Assembly (NCBI RefSeq): GCF_011386835.1
Contig: NC_088793.1
Location: 99,680,923 to 99,744,922 of the forward strand
Direction of reading: 5' to 3'
Length of the DNA stretch: 64,000 bases
Source: Chrysemys picta bellii
Taxonomy: Eukaryota; Chordata; Testudines; Emydidae
Shown here: positions 24,201 to 32,800 of the stretch, in pieces
Numbering within the stretch: the first letter of the stretch is position 1
Layout of the letters: each line of letters opens with the position of its first letter
Translations under genes and position numbers: made by a program
Notes under the pieces: model-generated
Database searches by the model: none
The model's input: only the letters and a program-made list of their open reading frames with translations
Told to the model about the DNA's origin: nothing

Positions 24201-24756
24201 GTTTTATGGGGAAGGAAAGAGCAGCTGCAGAAAGGGGTCTTAGATTATTTGTCTGGGGTGGGAGTTAAATCAGGGAACCTTTCTGTGGAGGTTTGAGGCA
24301 AGGAATAGTTGGAAGGTGGATTCAGATATGTGACTAGGCTGAAATCCAGATTCAGAGGACACAATATTTTCCCAATAGAAACAAGAAATAGGGTCATTAT
24401 AACTTTGGATGTAAACCAATGACACATTTGCATATAGGGATTTTGAACCAGAAATCCTCTGAATTTTGAATTCAAGCTTCCACTTATGGCAGTCTGAAAT
24501 TTTAATTGGCTTACTGGGGATTTCAGTTTAAATTATCTTTAAATATTTAAAGTACCATAGCCTCAGACTAAATAGCTGTCTTTCTGTTTTTCACGCACGT
24601 TTTGTTTTAAAGCAAATTGATGGAGAAGCATTTCTACTAATGACCCAAGCAGACATAGTCAAGATAATGAGCATTAAACTGGGACCGGCCCTAAAAATCT
24701 TCAATTCCATTCTGATGTTCAAAGCCGCAGAGAAAAACTCACACAATGAACTTTGA
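723..24756 (+). CDS. L3MBTL3: L3MBTL3, C-terminal five coding exons (gene continues to the left)
   Basis: Malignant-brain-tumour-repeat chromatin reader; the family binds methylated lysines through MBT repeats and represses transcription in the nucleus. Only the tail is present: exons 723-887, 14516-14607, 20607-20770, 21105-21167 and 24613-24756, about 209 codons with the stop at 24754-24756. All junctions are AG/GT and the phases fit (split Arg after exon 1, split Gly after exon 2, then phase 0). The last three exons encode a SAM domain (WSTDEVSEFIRSLPGCEEHG, then IDGEAFLLMT and KIMSIKLGPALKIFNSIL) ending in SHNEL, which I recall as the L3MBTL3 terminus rather than that of L3MBTL1 or L3MBTL4. 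SAM domains mediate oligomerisation or partner binding. SAMD3 tail-to-tail on the other strand matches human 6q23.1. The MBT repeats lie upstream of the window. No disabling change is seen. Confidence 0.94.
1799..2375 (+). mobile_element. DIRS leader/5' end fragment
   Basis: It matches by eye the leader at 38450-39060: both share cagccatg..tccacttag, the CAGTACxxGTA block, a GTGGC(T/C)(G/A)TAGCC block, TATTAGGC/ATAAGAGGC, CCCTCAGTTCC and GATGCCCTCAT. It stops where a Harbinger-like repeat begins. No intact coding frame remains. Confidence 0.6.
2376..2652 (+). mobile_element. Harbinger-like MITE fragment
   Basis: It shares internal sequence and the right terminal motif TAGTGTAGACAAAGGCT with the other TIR elements here (13797, 51781, 56825), whose TIR is a variant of GGTCTACACTAC. 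The left terminus is missing. Confidence 0.45.
2656..2765 (+). mobile_element. Penelope-like element tail (second subfamily, degraded)
   Basis: It has the pattern CCTGAAGA, a partly deleted stem, AATAAAAG, ATTACCTCACCC, TTGTCTC and ACATGGCTACAA, resembling a second family of Penelope-like terminal sequence known in turtles. The hammerhead core is broken: the GAAA strand is deleted. Confidence 0.4.
2766..4216. other. Intronic DNA, no element recognised apart from the microsatellite
   Basis: AT-rich, no open frame with coding character, no terminal repeats seen. Confidence 0.4.
3241..3264. repeat. (TG)n microsatellite
   Basis: Twelve TG units directly after an alternating TA run, in the L3MBTL3 intron. 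Confidence 0.95.
4217..5909 (+). mobile_element. hAT foldback transposon with a broken transposase
   Basis: The ends are TAGGGCT and AGCCCTA, flanked by catataat and catatatt (8-bp target duplication, 7 of 8 identical), typical of hAT. The left arm (about 4217-4858) is an inverted, diverged copy of the right arm (about 5285-5909), so the element can fold into a hairpin with arms over 600 bp. The loop and right arm encode on the plus strand the end of a hAT transposase, including the C-terminal dimerisation region. Confidence 0.88.
5041..5512 (+). pseudogene. hAT transposase C-terminal fragment
   Basis: Reading frame with TTALNPRFKNLKCLPKSERD, WWLKHERAY, then after a stop at 5352 AYLACKYLATPVTIVPCERP and FSLSSDIVNKKRAELSP, then LSDWLNKK. 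This is the hAT dimerisation signature (WW, a P-x-ERxFS motif and kkRaxLsP). The N-terminal catalytic part is absent, and there is an in-frame stop between WWLKHERAY and AYLACKYL. It is non-functional and lies inside the foldback element. Confidence 0.85.
6890..7400 (-). mobile_element. Tx1-type L1 LINE, 3' end fragment
   Basis: The minus strand reads WPNANDHQNCDELNGSLRHM and LWNCQIVQSVWQQVI, the Cys/His motif after the reverse transcriptase of L1 elements. Downstream in shifted frames comes NILEKWKAKEQAELALHYN-like sequence and FEETWSALLEL. Related to the plus-strand copy at 56.6-59.9 kb. Frameshifted and dead. Confidence 0.75.
7817..8356 (+). mobile_element. Probable solo LTR of an old retrovirus-like element
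   Basis: Starts TGTTGGGGCC, has a TATA-like box near 8190 (catataatgc), AATAAA at 8262-8267 followed by a GT/CT-rich segment, and ends near CTATGACA. The layout fits a U3-R-U5 unit. No adjoining gag or pol was seen, and no clean target duplication was found, so the borders are approximate. Confidence 0.5.
8360..9700. other. Unclassified intronic DNA with a poly-C run
   Basis: Moderately GC-rich, possibly old repeat. A run of 15 C lies at 8761-8775. No family recognised and no convincing coding frame. Confidence 0.35.
9700..12400 (+). mobile_element. Decayed DIRS retrotransposon (RNase H and tyrosine recombinase parts)
   Basis: Broken plus-strand frames show, in order: a weak match to the DIRS pre-RT region (9720-10200); an RNase H-like segment near 10840-11240 (QPDNMTVVHNQG, then NQEVFTLILQT and a DALT/AFPPLPLL-like stretch); a linker near 11590-11680 (LIQESVDKGLHDRTIAHLVS); and the C-terminus of a DIRS tyrosine recombinase near 11880-11990 (WASINTSIRYYEVDFVSAEV). 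Stops and frameshifts throughout. A 17-bp perfect inverted repeat at 12112-12186 lies in the terminal part. Confidence 0.65.
12112..12186. repeat. Perfect 17-bp inverted repeat in the DIRS terminal region
   Basis: GAATTGTGGGAGATGCT at 12112-12128 pairs with its complement at 12170-12186, with a 41-bp AT-rich spacer. Confidence 0.9.
12400..13796. other. Intronic DNA, nothing recognised
   Basis: AT-rich with scattered stops in all frames; no repeat ends identified. Confidence 0.4.
13797..14101. mobile_element. Harbinger-like MITE
   Basis: Left end gaccaagtatacactacaaa and right end ttatgtagacaaggcc are degenerate inverted repeats of the GGTCTACACTAC family. The interior has inverted pairs such as tgtcagcata and tatgcca. 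Diverged. Confidence 0.5.
14516..14607 (+). CDS. L3MBTL3: L3MBTL3 coding exon (acidic linker)
   Basis: A 92-bp exon between ttttcctcag and the donor gtaact. Its first base completes the Arg codon of the previous exon and its last base starts a Gly codon finished in the next. It reads about 30 residues rich in Lys, Glu and Gln (KKEECEEEETENELSTLNET), a charged low-complexity linker. No other frame is open with matching phases. Confidence 0.82.
15555..15960 (+). repeat. GC-rich dispersed repeat
   Basis: A block from GGGGCTGGAGCACCCATGG to AAAGTTGGTGCCTGTGG, much more GC-rich than its surroundings, of a type I recognise as common in turtle genomes but cannot classify. Its long open frames on both strands reflect composition, not coding. 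Confidence 0.5.
16284..16406. mobile_element. hAT-type MITE with perfect 8-bp target duplication
   Basis: 123 bp. Ends TAGGATAACCAGATAG and (reverse complement) TAGGGTGACCAGATG. Flanked by gcattaag at 16276-16283 and at 16407-16414. Non-coding. Confidence 0.88.
16415..18780. other. L3MBTL3 intron DNA, no element named
   Basis: No coding frame with exon-like splice sites was found. Two A/T homopolymer stretches (near 17221 and 18432). The minus-strand open frame at 17186-17575 has no recognisable content. Confidence 0.35.
18785..18935 (-). repeat. AT-rich dispersed repeat (family also at 49326 and 61182)
   Basis: The reverse complement runs from an AACTGACTAAAAATTTTC-like start into GAAAA/TTTTC-rich sequence, like the AGAGCTGG...AAATTTT sequences at 49326 and 61182. 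Low-complexity similarity, so tentative. Confidence 0.35.
19193..19212. repeat. Poly-C run, 20 bp
   Basis: Twenty consecutive C bases; they cause the apparent poly-Gly frames on the minus strand. Confidence 0.95.
19379..19402. repeat. (CT)n microsatellite
   Basis: Imperfect CT run with one interrupting CC. Confidence 0.9.
20238..20460. mobile_element. Harbinger-like MITE, diverged
   Basis: Begins GGCCTGGTCTATACATGCAG directly after TAA and ends near gtgtccaccctaggg. The interior has repeated tagttatatc/gttatatcgg motifs. The ends are imperfect inverted repeats. Confidence 0.5.
20607..20770 (+). CDS. L3MBTL3: L3MBTL3 coding exon (conserved linker and start of SAM domain)
   Basis: Acceptor cttttatag, donor gtaggt. 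The translation contains IPCLPLRWEQQSKLLPSVAG and then SKVSKWSTDE, the conserved block just before and entering the C-terminal SAM domain. The exon ends on a codon boundary. This is one of the most diagnostic exons for the gene. Confidence 0.95.
21105..21167 (+). CDS. L3MBTL3: L3MBTL3 coding exon (SAM domain, helices 1-2)
   Basis: A 63-bp phase-0 exon giving 21 residues that begin VSEFIRSLPGCEEHGKVFKD, the first half of the SAM fold. Acceptor gtggcag, donor gtgagc. The acceptor lacks a strong pyrimidine tract, but the reading frame is continuous with both neighbours. Confidence 0.95.
21306..21470 (-). mobile_element. CR1 LINE, 3' end fragment
   Basis: The plus strand reads antisense to a CR1 tail: accattgtgatcatcttgtc, gacctcttgtatagcagagg, gatagagaatccaccacaac. 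It lies in the small intron after the first SAM exon and does not touch splice sites. Confidence 0.75.
22030..23345. repeat. Unclassified dispersed repeat region
   Basis: The 22,600-23,340 part shares phrases with 47.1-48.5 kb and 56.0-56.5 kb (taggcacc, aggcatctaagtc, gattcacaaagcc-like, cctaagccctgc-like). Non-coding; the class is unknown. Confidence 0.35.
23930..24190. repeat. GC-rich inverted repeat, arms of about 100 bp
   Basis: agagagcctggctggggagg near 23960 pairs with ccccagccaggctctct near 24137, with imperfect extension both ways and a central part of about 90 bp. Possible MITE; ends not fixed. Confidence 0.6.
24613..24756 (+). CDS. L3MBTL3: L3MBTL3 terminal coding exon (SAM domain, C-terminus)
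   Basis: The acceptor ends gttttaaag. It reads 47 residues from QIDGEAFLLM through KIMSIKLGPALKI to SHNEL and TGA at 24754-24756. It carries the second half of the SAM domain, including the conserved G-x-A-L long-helix segment. The C-terminus is at the family position, so the gene end is complete. Confidence 0.96.
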   Translation, partial: QIDGEAFLLMTQADIVKIMSIKLGPALKIFNSILMFKAAEKNSHNEL

Positions 24757-25460
24757 GATGAATGGAAATTGTTTAGAAGCCAGTTTTCTCCACTGGAACT
24801 CATGTTTTATTCAAAGCACAAAGACTTGCTAGAATTGTCAAGTAAGAACTCTAAGAAAGGAAGAAAAATAAATCAGCACTGGTGGACTATTTATACTCTG
24901 AGAGCCAGTACACCTGAACTCTTCTGGAATATGTTTGAGCTTTTAACAAGGTACTGTATAAAAACTGCATCAGCTAGTCTTATTTGCCATACTTATGGCA
25001 CTAATTCTCTCATGAACTGTTAGTATTTCTAATTTTATTCAGGCGTCAAGAAAACCTTCACTAATTATTTATCCTATATTAAAATAAGGAAAATGTTAAT
25101 ATGATCTAAGAATTCCTGAAGTATATTTCACATATCCATTTTCCTTTTCAGTAGCCTTTACTTCCTATTATCAAAACAAAACTGATTAGCCAAAAATTAG
25201 GCTACAAGTAGCCAGTTGAGACTGTTATGGCTAATGTTAATTTTGTACCATAGTTTTAAAATGCAATGCTTATGCTACATAAGTAACACTTTGCTACAGT
25301 GTATAACTTTACAGTTTATAAAATTGTCGACTTGCTAGTAACAAAAAACATTTGGGGTTGAAATTAGCTTTTTTTTATAACTGAATGTTTTTACTTTTGC
25401 ACGATACAAAAATGTTGAGTTTTTTCCACCAGCATCTTTAGTGTAACTTACCAAAAGACC

Positions 25461-25491
25461 AATAAAGAGATGGCTGCAACTGAAAAATAAA
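25461..25491 (+). terminator. Candidate proximal polyadenylation signals of L3MBTL3
   Basis: Two canonical AATAAA hexamers, at 25461-25466 and 25486-25491, lie about 700 bp after the stop. Their use is inferred. Confidence 0.4.
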
Positions 25492-26908
25492 GCTTAACTT
25501 CCACAGAATACCTTTGGTCATGCTGCACCATGGCGCTCCCGTCTTGCTACATAAGGGAGCCCACTATGTTATACAGCACACGAAGGAACATATATATAGA
25601 GGCAAGAATATAAACAAAAAGGGGAAATATTTTCTAAATCTTTATATGCTAATCTCTAGTAGTTATTGCAATAATGGAAAAGAATGGAATGCTGAGACGG
25701 GACCCCAAAGGTTTCACACTCGTAAGCCCCTTGAAAGTCACCATGATTCAAGAAAAATCTTTGCAGGCAGAGGAGTGATTAAAGTGAGGAAGAAAAGGGA
25801 TATTCAAAAGGAGTGTGGCACTCACTAGTTAAGGCACAGATTTCACCAGTTTGTTAGCAGGACTAAGGTGTCCTACAGCAGGCATTTAGGTAAGAGACCC
25901 TTCTTGAAGGATTGTTATAAGCATTTGGTAGGTAAGATGTTGCACTCAGTATATAAATCACAATATAGAACAGATGCACTTTAAGATAGAGAAGGCCTAC
26001 CTACCTGAAAACTGAGGGCTGACCTGGAACATTCCTGGTTAGAATTCTCTTCACAGGAAGAGGGTGATTAGTTGGAGAAGTTTTCCCAGTACAATCTCTT
26101 ATTCCTGGTCTTTTGTGGGGGGGAGGGGGAAGAGAGAGAATGTTCAGCTTTTTAATGCAGAACAAAAAGAACATTTCTGTCACACACAAGTCTGGGAAAA
26201 TCTTCCTGTCATTTTTCCTAATTTCTCTTTCTTGGGGTGGAATTCCTTAAAGGTTTTCAAGAGCTCCGTGTGCCACTTGCAGAACAGTTAGGTGACTGGT
26301 ACCTGCCATAATTCCAAGTAAAACATCTCCTTCCATGGCATTGCATAAATAATACTTTTACATTTTGTTCAAAATTTGTACACTTAAACTGCAATCATAT
26401 TGTATCAACAATACAAAATAAAATTTGAATTGGAGAAGCTTATGCTCATGTACTTCTCAATACTCACAACTGAACTGCTCTGTATGGCAGTGTGGATGTT
26501 GTTAAAATGAAAGCCTTATTCAATACATTACAAATGCTTTTTCCTCTGTTTTCTTTATCTTTAATAAAAGGTTAAAAGGATTTTTAATGGTGTTTGTGCC
26601 ATGATATTAAGCAGGCTGAGGTCTCTGTATACCCAACCCTCAATATTGTTGAACACTGTTTAATGTTAGACAGTGATTAGGATCTAAAGAGTTAATAAAT
26701 ATGCAGAAGCTGGCATCTTGGCATAGGAGACGTTTGTTTTAAAATTCTTAAATGTTTTGAGCTTGTTGGCTTTGCATGTTTCTCTTAAACTTTTAATGTT
26801 TTTGCTTTTAAAAAAAAGTACTTGTTTTTAAAGATTTTTGTATCTTTTAACTTTTTTTGGTGGGTGGGAGGGATCTTTTATTTTGATGTTGGGTAATTTT
26901 AAAGGTTC

Positions 26909-26914
26909 AATAAA
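26909..26914 (+). terminator. Candidate distal polyadenylation signal of L3MBTL3
   Basis: AATAAA followed within 30 bp by a GT-containing stretch, in T-rich DNA about 2.15 kb after the stop codon. Confidence 0.35.
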
Positions 26915-27879
26915 AAGGTGTTTCAGAAAAAAGCAAAAGTGGTAAAATGAAGTGTTGAAGGTTAAATTGCTAAAGCAAACTTTTACTTAACAACTTAGAT
27001 AACCTTCTTGTTAACAAAATGCCAGCTTGATTCAGGGCTGCTACTGCATTAACTGTGAATTAAATCTCAAAGCACCAGAACCCAAACTTTTTGTAATTGT
27101 TCTGTTTTTGAAAAATTTTCCCCTTGCTTTTGCAGTGTTTTTTTCCGGATTTCGATGTCAATATAAAAAAATATTGCTGTTCTGTGCACGTGAGACGGCA
27201 CAGTCCAACTCTTGGAGGTTAGATGGCCATGATGTCCCCACAAATGGTGGTGGTAAAAGAATTGGACAGGATCTGTCCGACTAAAATGCATGTGGATTTT
27301 TACCACCTTTCGGTGTTGCAAATGGCTCATGAATGCAAAAGTGGTTCCAAAAGAACATCATTTTGTTGCTTCTTTTTAAAGGAGGCAACATACCTGGGTA
27401 AGAATGCCATCAGGCCTAATGTTTTTCTCCAAGTGAGCAAGTTTAACCACTAGTGCATAACATTTTCATGGTTTGTGTAAATTTACAGCTTTAACTGTGT
27501 AAGCGGCAAAAGATGGGAGAAGTTTTTTCTATCTTGACCCATCCTAGACGTACAGCCAAAGAAGTGATAGGAGTCTGGTTTGTTCTTAAAACTACTGCTG
27601 TTATATGTTTGTAAGATGTTTGTTTTGTTTTAGCAACAAATGAAGTGAGTTGTAAGTTCTTAAACTGTGTTAACATCTGAATGGTTTAATTGTAATTTTT
27701 GCAATATTTGATCTGTAATTCCCAATTCTGGGATAAGCAATTTGCAAATCTTAACCTATAACCAAGTACATTTTCTTCTAAATGCTTAAACGAAAATAAG
27801 GTTTTTCTGAGTCATCTGTTTTTCCAGCATCCTTATTGATCTTATCATAGCATCTAGGAACCAAAGTCATGGACCAGGA

Positions 27880-28150
27880 CCCTAAACACAGAACAAAAAG
27901 ATAGATTGCAAACTCTTGGGAGCAAGGACTAAGTCTGATGAGACAGTAACTGGATACAGACACACACATGGAGAGTACAAGGAAACACTGGACAGTACTG
28001 GTCGGCATGATAGACAGTGCTCTCAGCACACCAGAAGCCTCACCGTTGTCATAGTTTGTAGGCTTCATGCCACAGGATAGTTTTAAGGTGAGATTTGGAG
28101 GAGGAGATAATTTTGCAGGTCTTTAGGGGGCGCTTCTGCCAACCATGAGG
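27880..28150. repeat. Unclassified interspersed repeat
   Basis: Phrases such as acagaacaaaaagatagatt, gagagtacaaggaaacactg and gtaggcttcatgcca belong to a repeat I recognise from turtle sequence but cannot name. Lies between the two genes. Confidence 0.4.
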
Positions 28151-28799
28151 GGCAGCAGGGGAGAAAGCACAAAAGTTACATTTTTAAATCCGCACAAATG
28201 GGTGTTGAAGGCTAGCATCATGAAGACCACAAACTCAGAATTTCTTTCTGACATTTTCAGGGCTATGATAGCTTTAATATGGTAGAGTCCTTTTAATTCT
28301 GCAAAGAGTAGCCAATTTCCATCTGTCTGTGGGATTGGAGGCCCTGAAATCCCAGGGATGCAAGGGCTCTAGAAGGTAAGTGGGCTATGGAGGGGGAGGA
28401 GAAGCGTCAGCCTCGACTTGTAAATGCCTCAGCAGATGGGCACCCTATGAGTCACTGCAGTATTTGCAGGGGTGAGAGAAAGAAAAACAAATATAGTCTC
28501 TCCTCTGATTGCAACCGCTATGGGACATTCCTGTAAAACTACAAATAACTCGTTCTCACTGGCTTGAGATCTCATCCTGGCAGATTTTTATTTAGTAAGT
28601 TCAAGTAACTAGTAAAAAAGGTGAACAATGTGATATGAATGAGTGAATTTCTTCAGTCTTTACCAAATTGTGTTGTACATAGTTCTAGTGTTTGCAAATT
28701 AAAAATTGGACACATCATTTTTATGATGCAAAATGCTAATCACAGCACATTTTCAATTACCATCAAATCTTAATGGTAAAGATTTAACTCCTATTAGAG

Positions 28800-29105
28800 C
28801 ACAGGGTAAGCACCCTGGCGGGCCGGGCCAGTTTTATTTACCTGCTGACGTGGCAGGTTCGGCCGATTGCGGCCCCCACTGGCCGCGGTTCGCCGTCCCG
28901 GGCCAATGGGGGCAGCGAGAAGCGGCGCGGGCGAGCAATGTGCTGGCCGCGGCTTCCCACCGCCCCCATTGGCCCGGGATGGAGAACCGCGGCCAGTGGG
29001 GGCCGCGATCGGCCGAACCTGCCGCGTCAGCAGGTAAATAAAACTGGCCCGGCCCGCCAGGCTGTTTACCCTGGCGAGCCGCGTGCCGAACGTTGCCACC
29101 CCCTG
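28800..29105. mobile_element. 306-bp GC-rich palindromic MITE, hAT-type
   Basis: The left arm (about 28804-28930) and right arm (about 28945-29072) are near-perfect inverted copies, about 125 bp each: cggccgattgcggcccccac against gtgggggccgcgatcggccg. Outer ends CACAGGG and CCCCCTG, flanked by tattagag (28792-28799) and tagtagag (29106-29113), 7 of 8 identical. The sharp GC island in AT-rich DNA is the element itself, not a promoter. Confidence 0.85.
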
Positions 29106-29277
29106 TAGTAGAGTAACTCCCACCAAAACATGAATTCAAATAACAACTCAGACAACACAATGTTTACTGAATTAAATCAAAGTATGCTTCTTACCTTTGA
29201 CTTGGTCAAAGCTTGTTCCAACAGCAATAAAAAGCTTAGAAAAATAAATTGCCCACATGTACATCTACTTATAAAAT

Positions 29278-29283
29278 TTTATT
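29278..29283 (-). terminator. Candidate polyadenylation signal of SAMD3
   Basis: TTTATT on the plus strand (AATAAA on the minus strand), about 240 bp after the SAMD3 stop. It is the nearest such signal downstream; its use is inferred. Confidence 0.35.
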
Positions 29284-29518
29284 TTTTCAATAAGGCTAAA
29301 GTTGCTCTAGAATTTCCATTGAAAATAATGAAAATGCTCATGTTTTCAAAACTAAAAAAGCAGCCAGTACAATAAAAAAAACATAGCTGAGTTATAAATA
29401 TGAATACAATTCCACTGGAAAGAATTACACTAACTTATCTTTACAACAAAGGATTTCTTCAGACAAAGAGTCAACTGCTCCAAAAGACATTCCCCTGAGA
29501 CAAGTGTTTTGGACATCA

Positions 29519-29800
29519 TTAAATGTTCAGACATTCAAATTCCAGTTTTCTCTTTATCTTCTTTGGGAGGGATTGTGGACTTTTCATCTCTAAAATCAGT
29601 GACTCTAGAAAGTTAAATGTGTTGTGGATCCTTTTTGGACACTGGATGCCGAACACATGAAATGCAGCCAACAGAGCAGCTAGAGCCATAGTACAATCAT
29701 CCAGCTGGGCCAGTTTCTCTTTTTCTATATACAAAGCAAATTCACATGTATTAACACTGAAGGGATTTTTTACTTCCAAGACTGGTGTCAACACCTTCAC
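29519..29800 (-). CDS. SAMD3: SAMD3 terminal coding exon
   Basis: The acceptor is a run of T followed by cag at 29801. It reads 93 residues: [54 protein letters not shown] and a helical tail, with the TAA at 29519-29521. The pattern of a beta-rich strand followed by a long helix near the C-terminus is shared with SAMD3-like proteins. Confidence 0.95.
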   Translation of the reverse strand: MKVLTPVLEVKNPFSVNTCEFALYIEKEKLAQLDDCTMALAALLAAFHVFGIQCPKRIHNTFNFLESLILEMKSPQSLPKKIKRKLEFECLNI

Positions 29801-32800
29801 CTGAAAAAAAAAAATTAAGGCAAATGATCGTTTCATGTCACTTGGGTGAGCTGAACTGTAAAAGCTGCAGTAAAGGTTAAGAGAATTAAATGTGCTTGGA
29901 AATAATGCTGTGAATTTGGTTAATAAGTCAGGTTATTTGAGACCTTTGGCTGAAAGATGGGTTAATGTCACCATTAAGAAACAGACACAGAGGCTAAGGG
30001 CCAGATACAAAAGGTACTTTAGGTACCTAACTTCCATTGAAACCAATGGGAGTTAGGTTCCTAACACTTCAAGGATCTGGGCCTAAGTGACTTGTTTCAA
30101 TCAGGAGTCAGTGGTAGAATCATGATGAGAGACCAAGATTGCTGTCTATCCCCACTCTTACTACTAGATCACAGTCCTCTAAAAGCCCCTAGCTGCCATG
30201 TGATGTGACATTTCCTTAGGGGGTTTATTTATTTATTTTTTAATAATGTGCAATATCTAAGCAACAGCTGCTTGAAAAAACAATGTGTGGCACGTGCACT
30301 TCTAAAACCAGGACGATACATTTAATACATGTGGCTGAAAATGGAGCAGGATTTTAGTCTGTTTGGAAGTGTAGCTAGCCTCTACAGACACATCTATGTA
30401 CCTCCTCATTCACAGCAGCAAATAGACTGGAATCATCTCCAAAGACATCTGGTAGAAGTAAGCATGTGGCAGTCATTTTCATATCTGTCAAAAGCAAAGA
30501 TTTTTTTACTAAATTAAAATGAAAATATTTGATTATTAGCATCCCTGAAGAACAGATGGAGATTTATGAAGTATTAACAGTGAATTATAAGATTGGTAGT
30601 TGATGACTTGTCGCTTCCTTCTTATTTGATTGCTATTCCAAAGCACCTTAAAGAGTAAACTGCATCTTCTGTTGTGGTCTAGATTCCCCAACAAAGGCAA
30701 AGTATTACTTTCAAAAAGAGAGAGTATTTACACTAGAGCCGCACATTAACAAAGGCAAAGTATTACTTTCAAAAAGAGAGAGTATTTACACTAGAGCACA
30801 TGAACTTGGAAAAATCTCAAATGTCTTCTAGTAAGAATTCCAGGTTGCTACTTTTTAATCAAATTAAGATTATACAATATTACAAGTGCAAATTCCCCCT
30901 GGAAGTCAATGAAGGAAGAGCCTTCTTAGATGATCTAGGCCATCTTACTGCCAAGTCAGGAGTGCTCCTTACAATGCATTAAAAAAAAATATTTTGTACC
31001 ACCTGTTTTAAGTATTGTAAATAACATTTTCCCTCTCTGTTCTCAAATCACAAACAGTTAGGTTTTTTTAAGTATGGCATCAGACATATTCCTAGCACTA
31101 GCATACGCCATTTACAATTTTTTGCACAAAAGGGAAAGCGGTTCTTCACCCCACCCAAAATTCCTCCTTTAGGGCGTTAGGTCTGGTCTACACAGGGGAA
31201 AAAAATCACTTGATTTCTCTCCCAGTTTTCTAGGAGCCTCACAACTTACTTAGATGATGATGAGAGTTTTGACTTTCTTTTTGTTTTGTTTTAAAGAGAA
31301 TCCCTTTTGAAAATCCTATGCACCTTGTATTCCCTTAAGGTTAATGTAGGAGCATAGCTCCATCAAAAGGCTTTCTAATGTATGCCACTCTCTATGCATC
31401 CGAAGAAGTGGGCTGTAGTCCACGAAAGCTTATGCTCTAATAAATTTGTTAGTCTCTAAGGTGCCACAAGTACTCCGGTTCTTTTTAATGAATTAAGCTG
31501 TGCTTTCAAACACGTCATCTACATGGGGTTGCAGGGTGACTGAGTGTTAATCGTAGTAGGTAAAACAAAAAACAACCAGCTTCACTGGCACGGTTCCTTA
31601 GTTTTGAAAAGCAAGATTTACAAAGCTGCTACTTAGGAAAACTACACAATCCTAGAGCATTACCCTGGATTTGCCCTCCTTGCTTGTGCCTGCTTCAGGA
31701 GAGCAATCTAGTTTGAGGAGTACTTGAGTCTTATCTCTAAGAAGGGAGCTGCAGATGGAATTCTGGAAGAAATGAAGGGTACTTACAGGAATTAGTTGAA
31801 GTGCTTGCCTCTGCAGATCCACACTTTCCATTCTCCTTCCCATACTCTAGTTTTCTAGATGGAGGTTTTGGGAGAAGTGGAAAGGAACTAAGTGCAATCA
31901 GGTCCATGTTCCTGTTTGCACCCACAGATCCAAACAGTTGTGGATGTACAAGAGTGCTCTCACATGGCTGCAAAGATTACTGCTTTTCGAACAGCCATAC
32001 CAAAGATTCATCTAGCCCAATATCCTGTCTTCCGACAATAGCCAATGCCAGGTGCCCCAGAGGGAATGAACAGAACAAGTAATCATCAAGTGATCGATCT
32101 TCCGTTGCCGATTTCCAGATTCTGGCAAACAGAGGCTAGGGACACCATCCCTGCCCATCCTGGCTAATAGCTATTGAGGCACCTACCCTCCGTGAATTTA
32201 TCTAATTCTTTTTTTGAACCCTTCACAACATCCTCTGGCAAACTGTTCCACAAATTGACGTTGTTTGAAGAAATACTTCCTTTGGTTTGTTTTAAACCTG
32301 CTGCCTATTAATTTCATTTGGTGACCCCTAGTTCTTCTGTTATGAGAAGGAGTAAATAACATTTCCTTATTTACTTTCTCCACACCAGTCATTGTATAGA
32401 TCTCTATCATAACCCTTCTTAGCCATCTCTTTTCCAAGCTGAAAAGTCCCAGTATTATTAATCTCTCCTCACTAATGTGTGCAAGCATGTGGATCTGCAG
32501 AGGCAATCTACCTGAACTAGGTATTAGTAAGTAACTTTTCTTTCCATTATTTCACTATGAACAGACTTTAACCTTAAGAACAGTAATTTCAAAGATCACT
32601 TCCTTCCTTTTTAGACAACAGGTATTCCACATGTGGTTTTCTCCATTGGGAGCCTCTAGAATTGTCCATGTTTTTTTTTCAAAACGAGTTTGCCAATGGT
32701 ACAGTAAGTTTATTAGACAGTTCCCTACGATATAAACAGCACATATCTATATGTGAAATATTTCATTTCCTGCATGTTAGCAGTAGCTATTATATAGGAT

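Larger units (their letters stand above)
24757..26930 (+). other. L3MBTL3: Probable L3MBTL3 3' untranslated region
   Basis: AT-rich sequence after the stop with no recognisable repeat and several AATAAA signals (25461, 25486, 26417, 26563, 26909). The true end cannot be fixed without transcripts; the outer limit is set just after the last signal of this cluster. Confidence 0.5.

Noticed and set aside
28733..29160. Three overlapping open frames of 102-110 codons and a CpG-island-like peak
   Set aside because: All explained by the GC-rich palindromic element; the frames mirror each other because the arms are inverted copies. Not a promoter.
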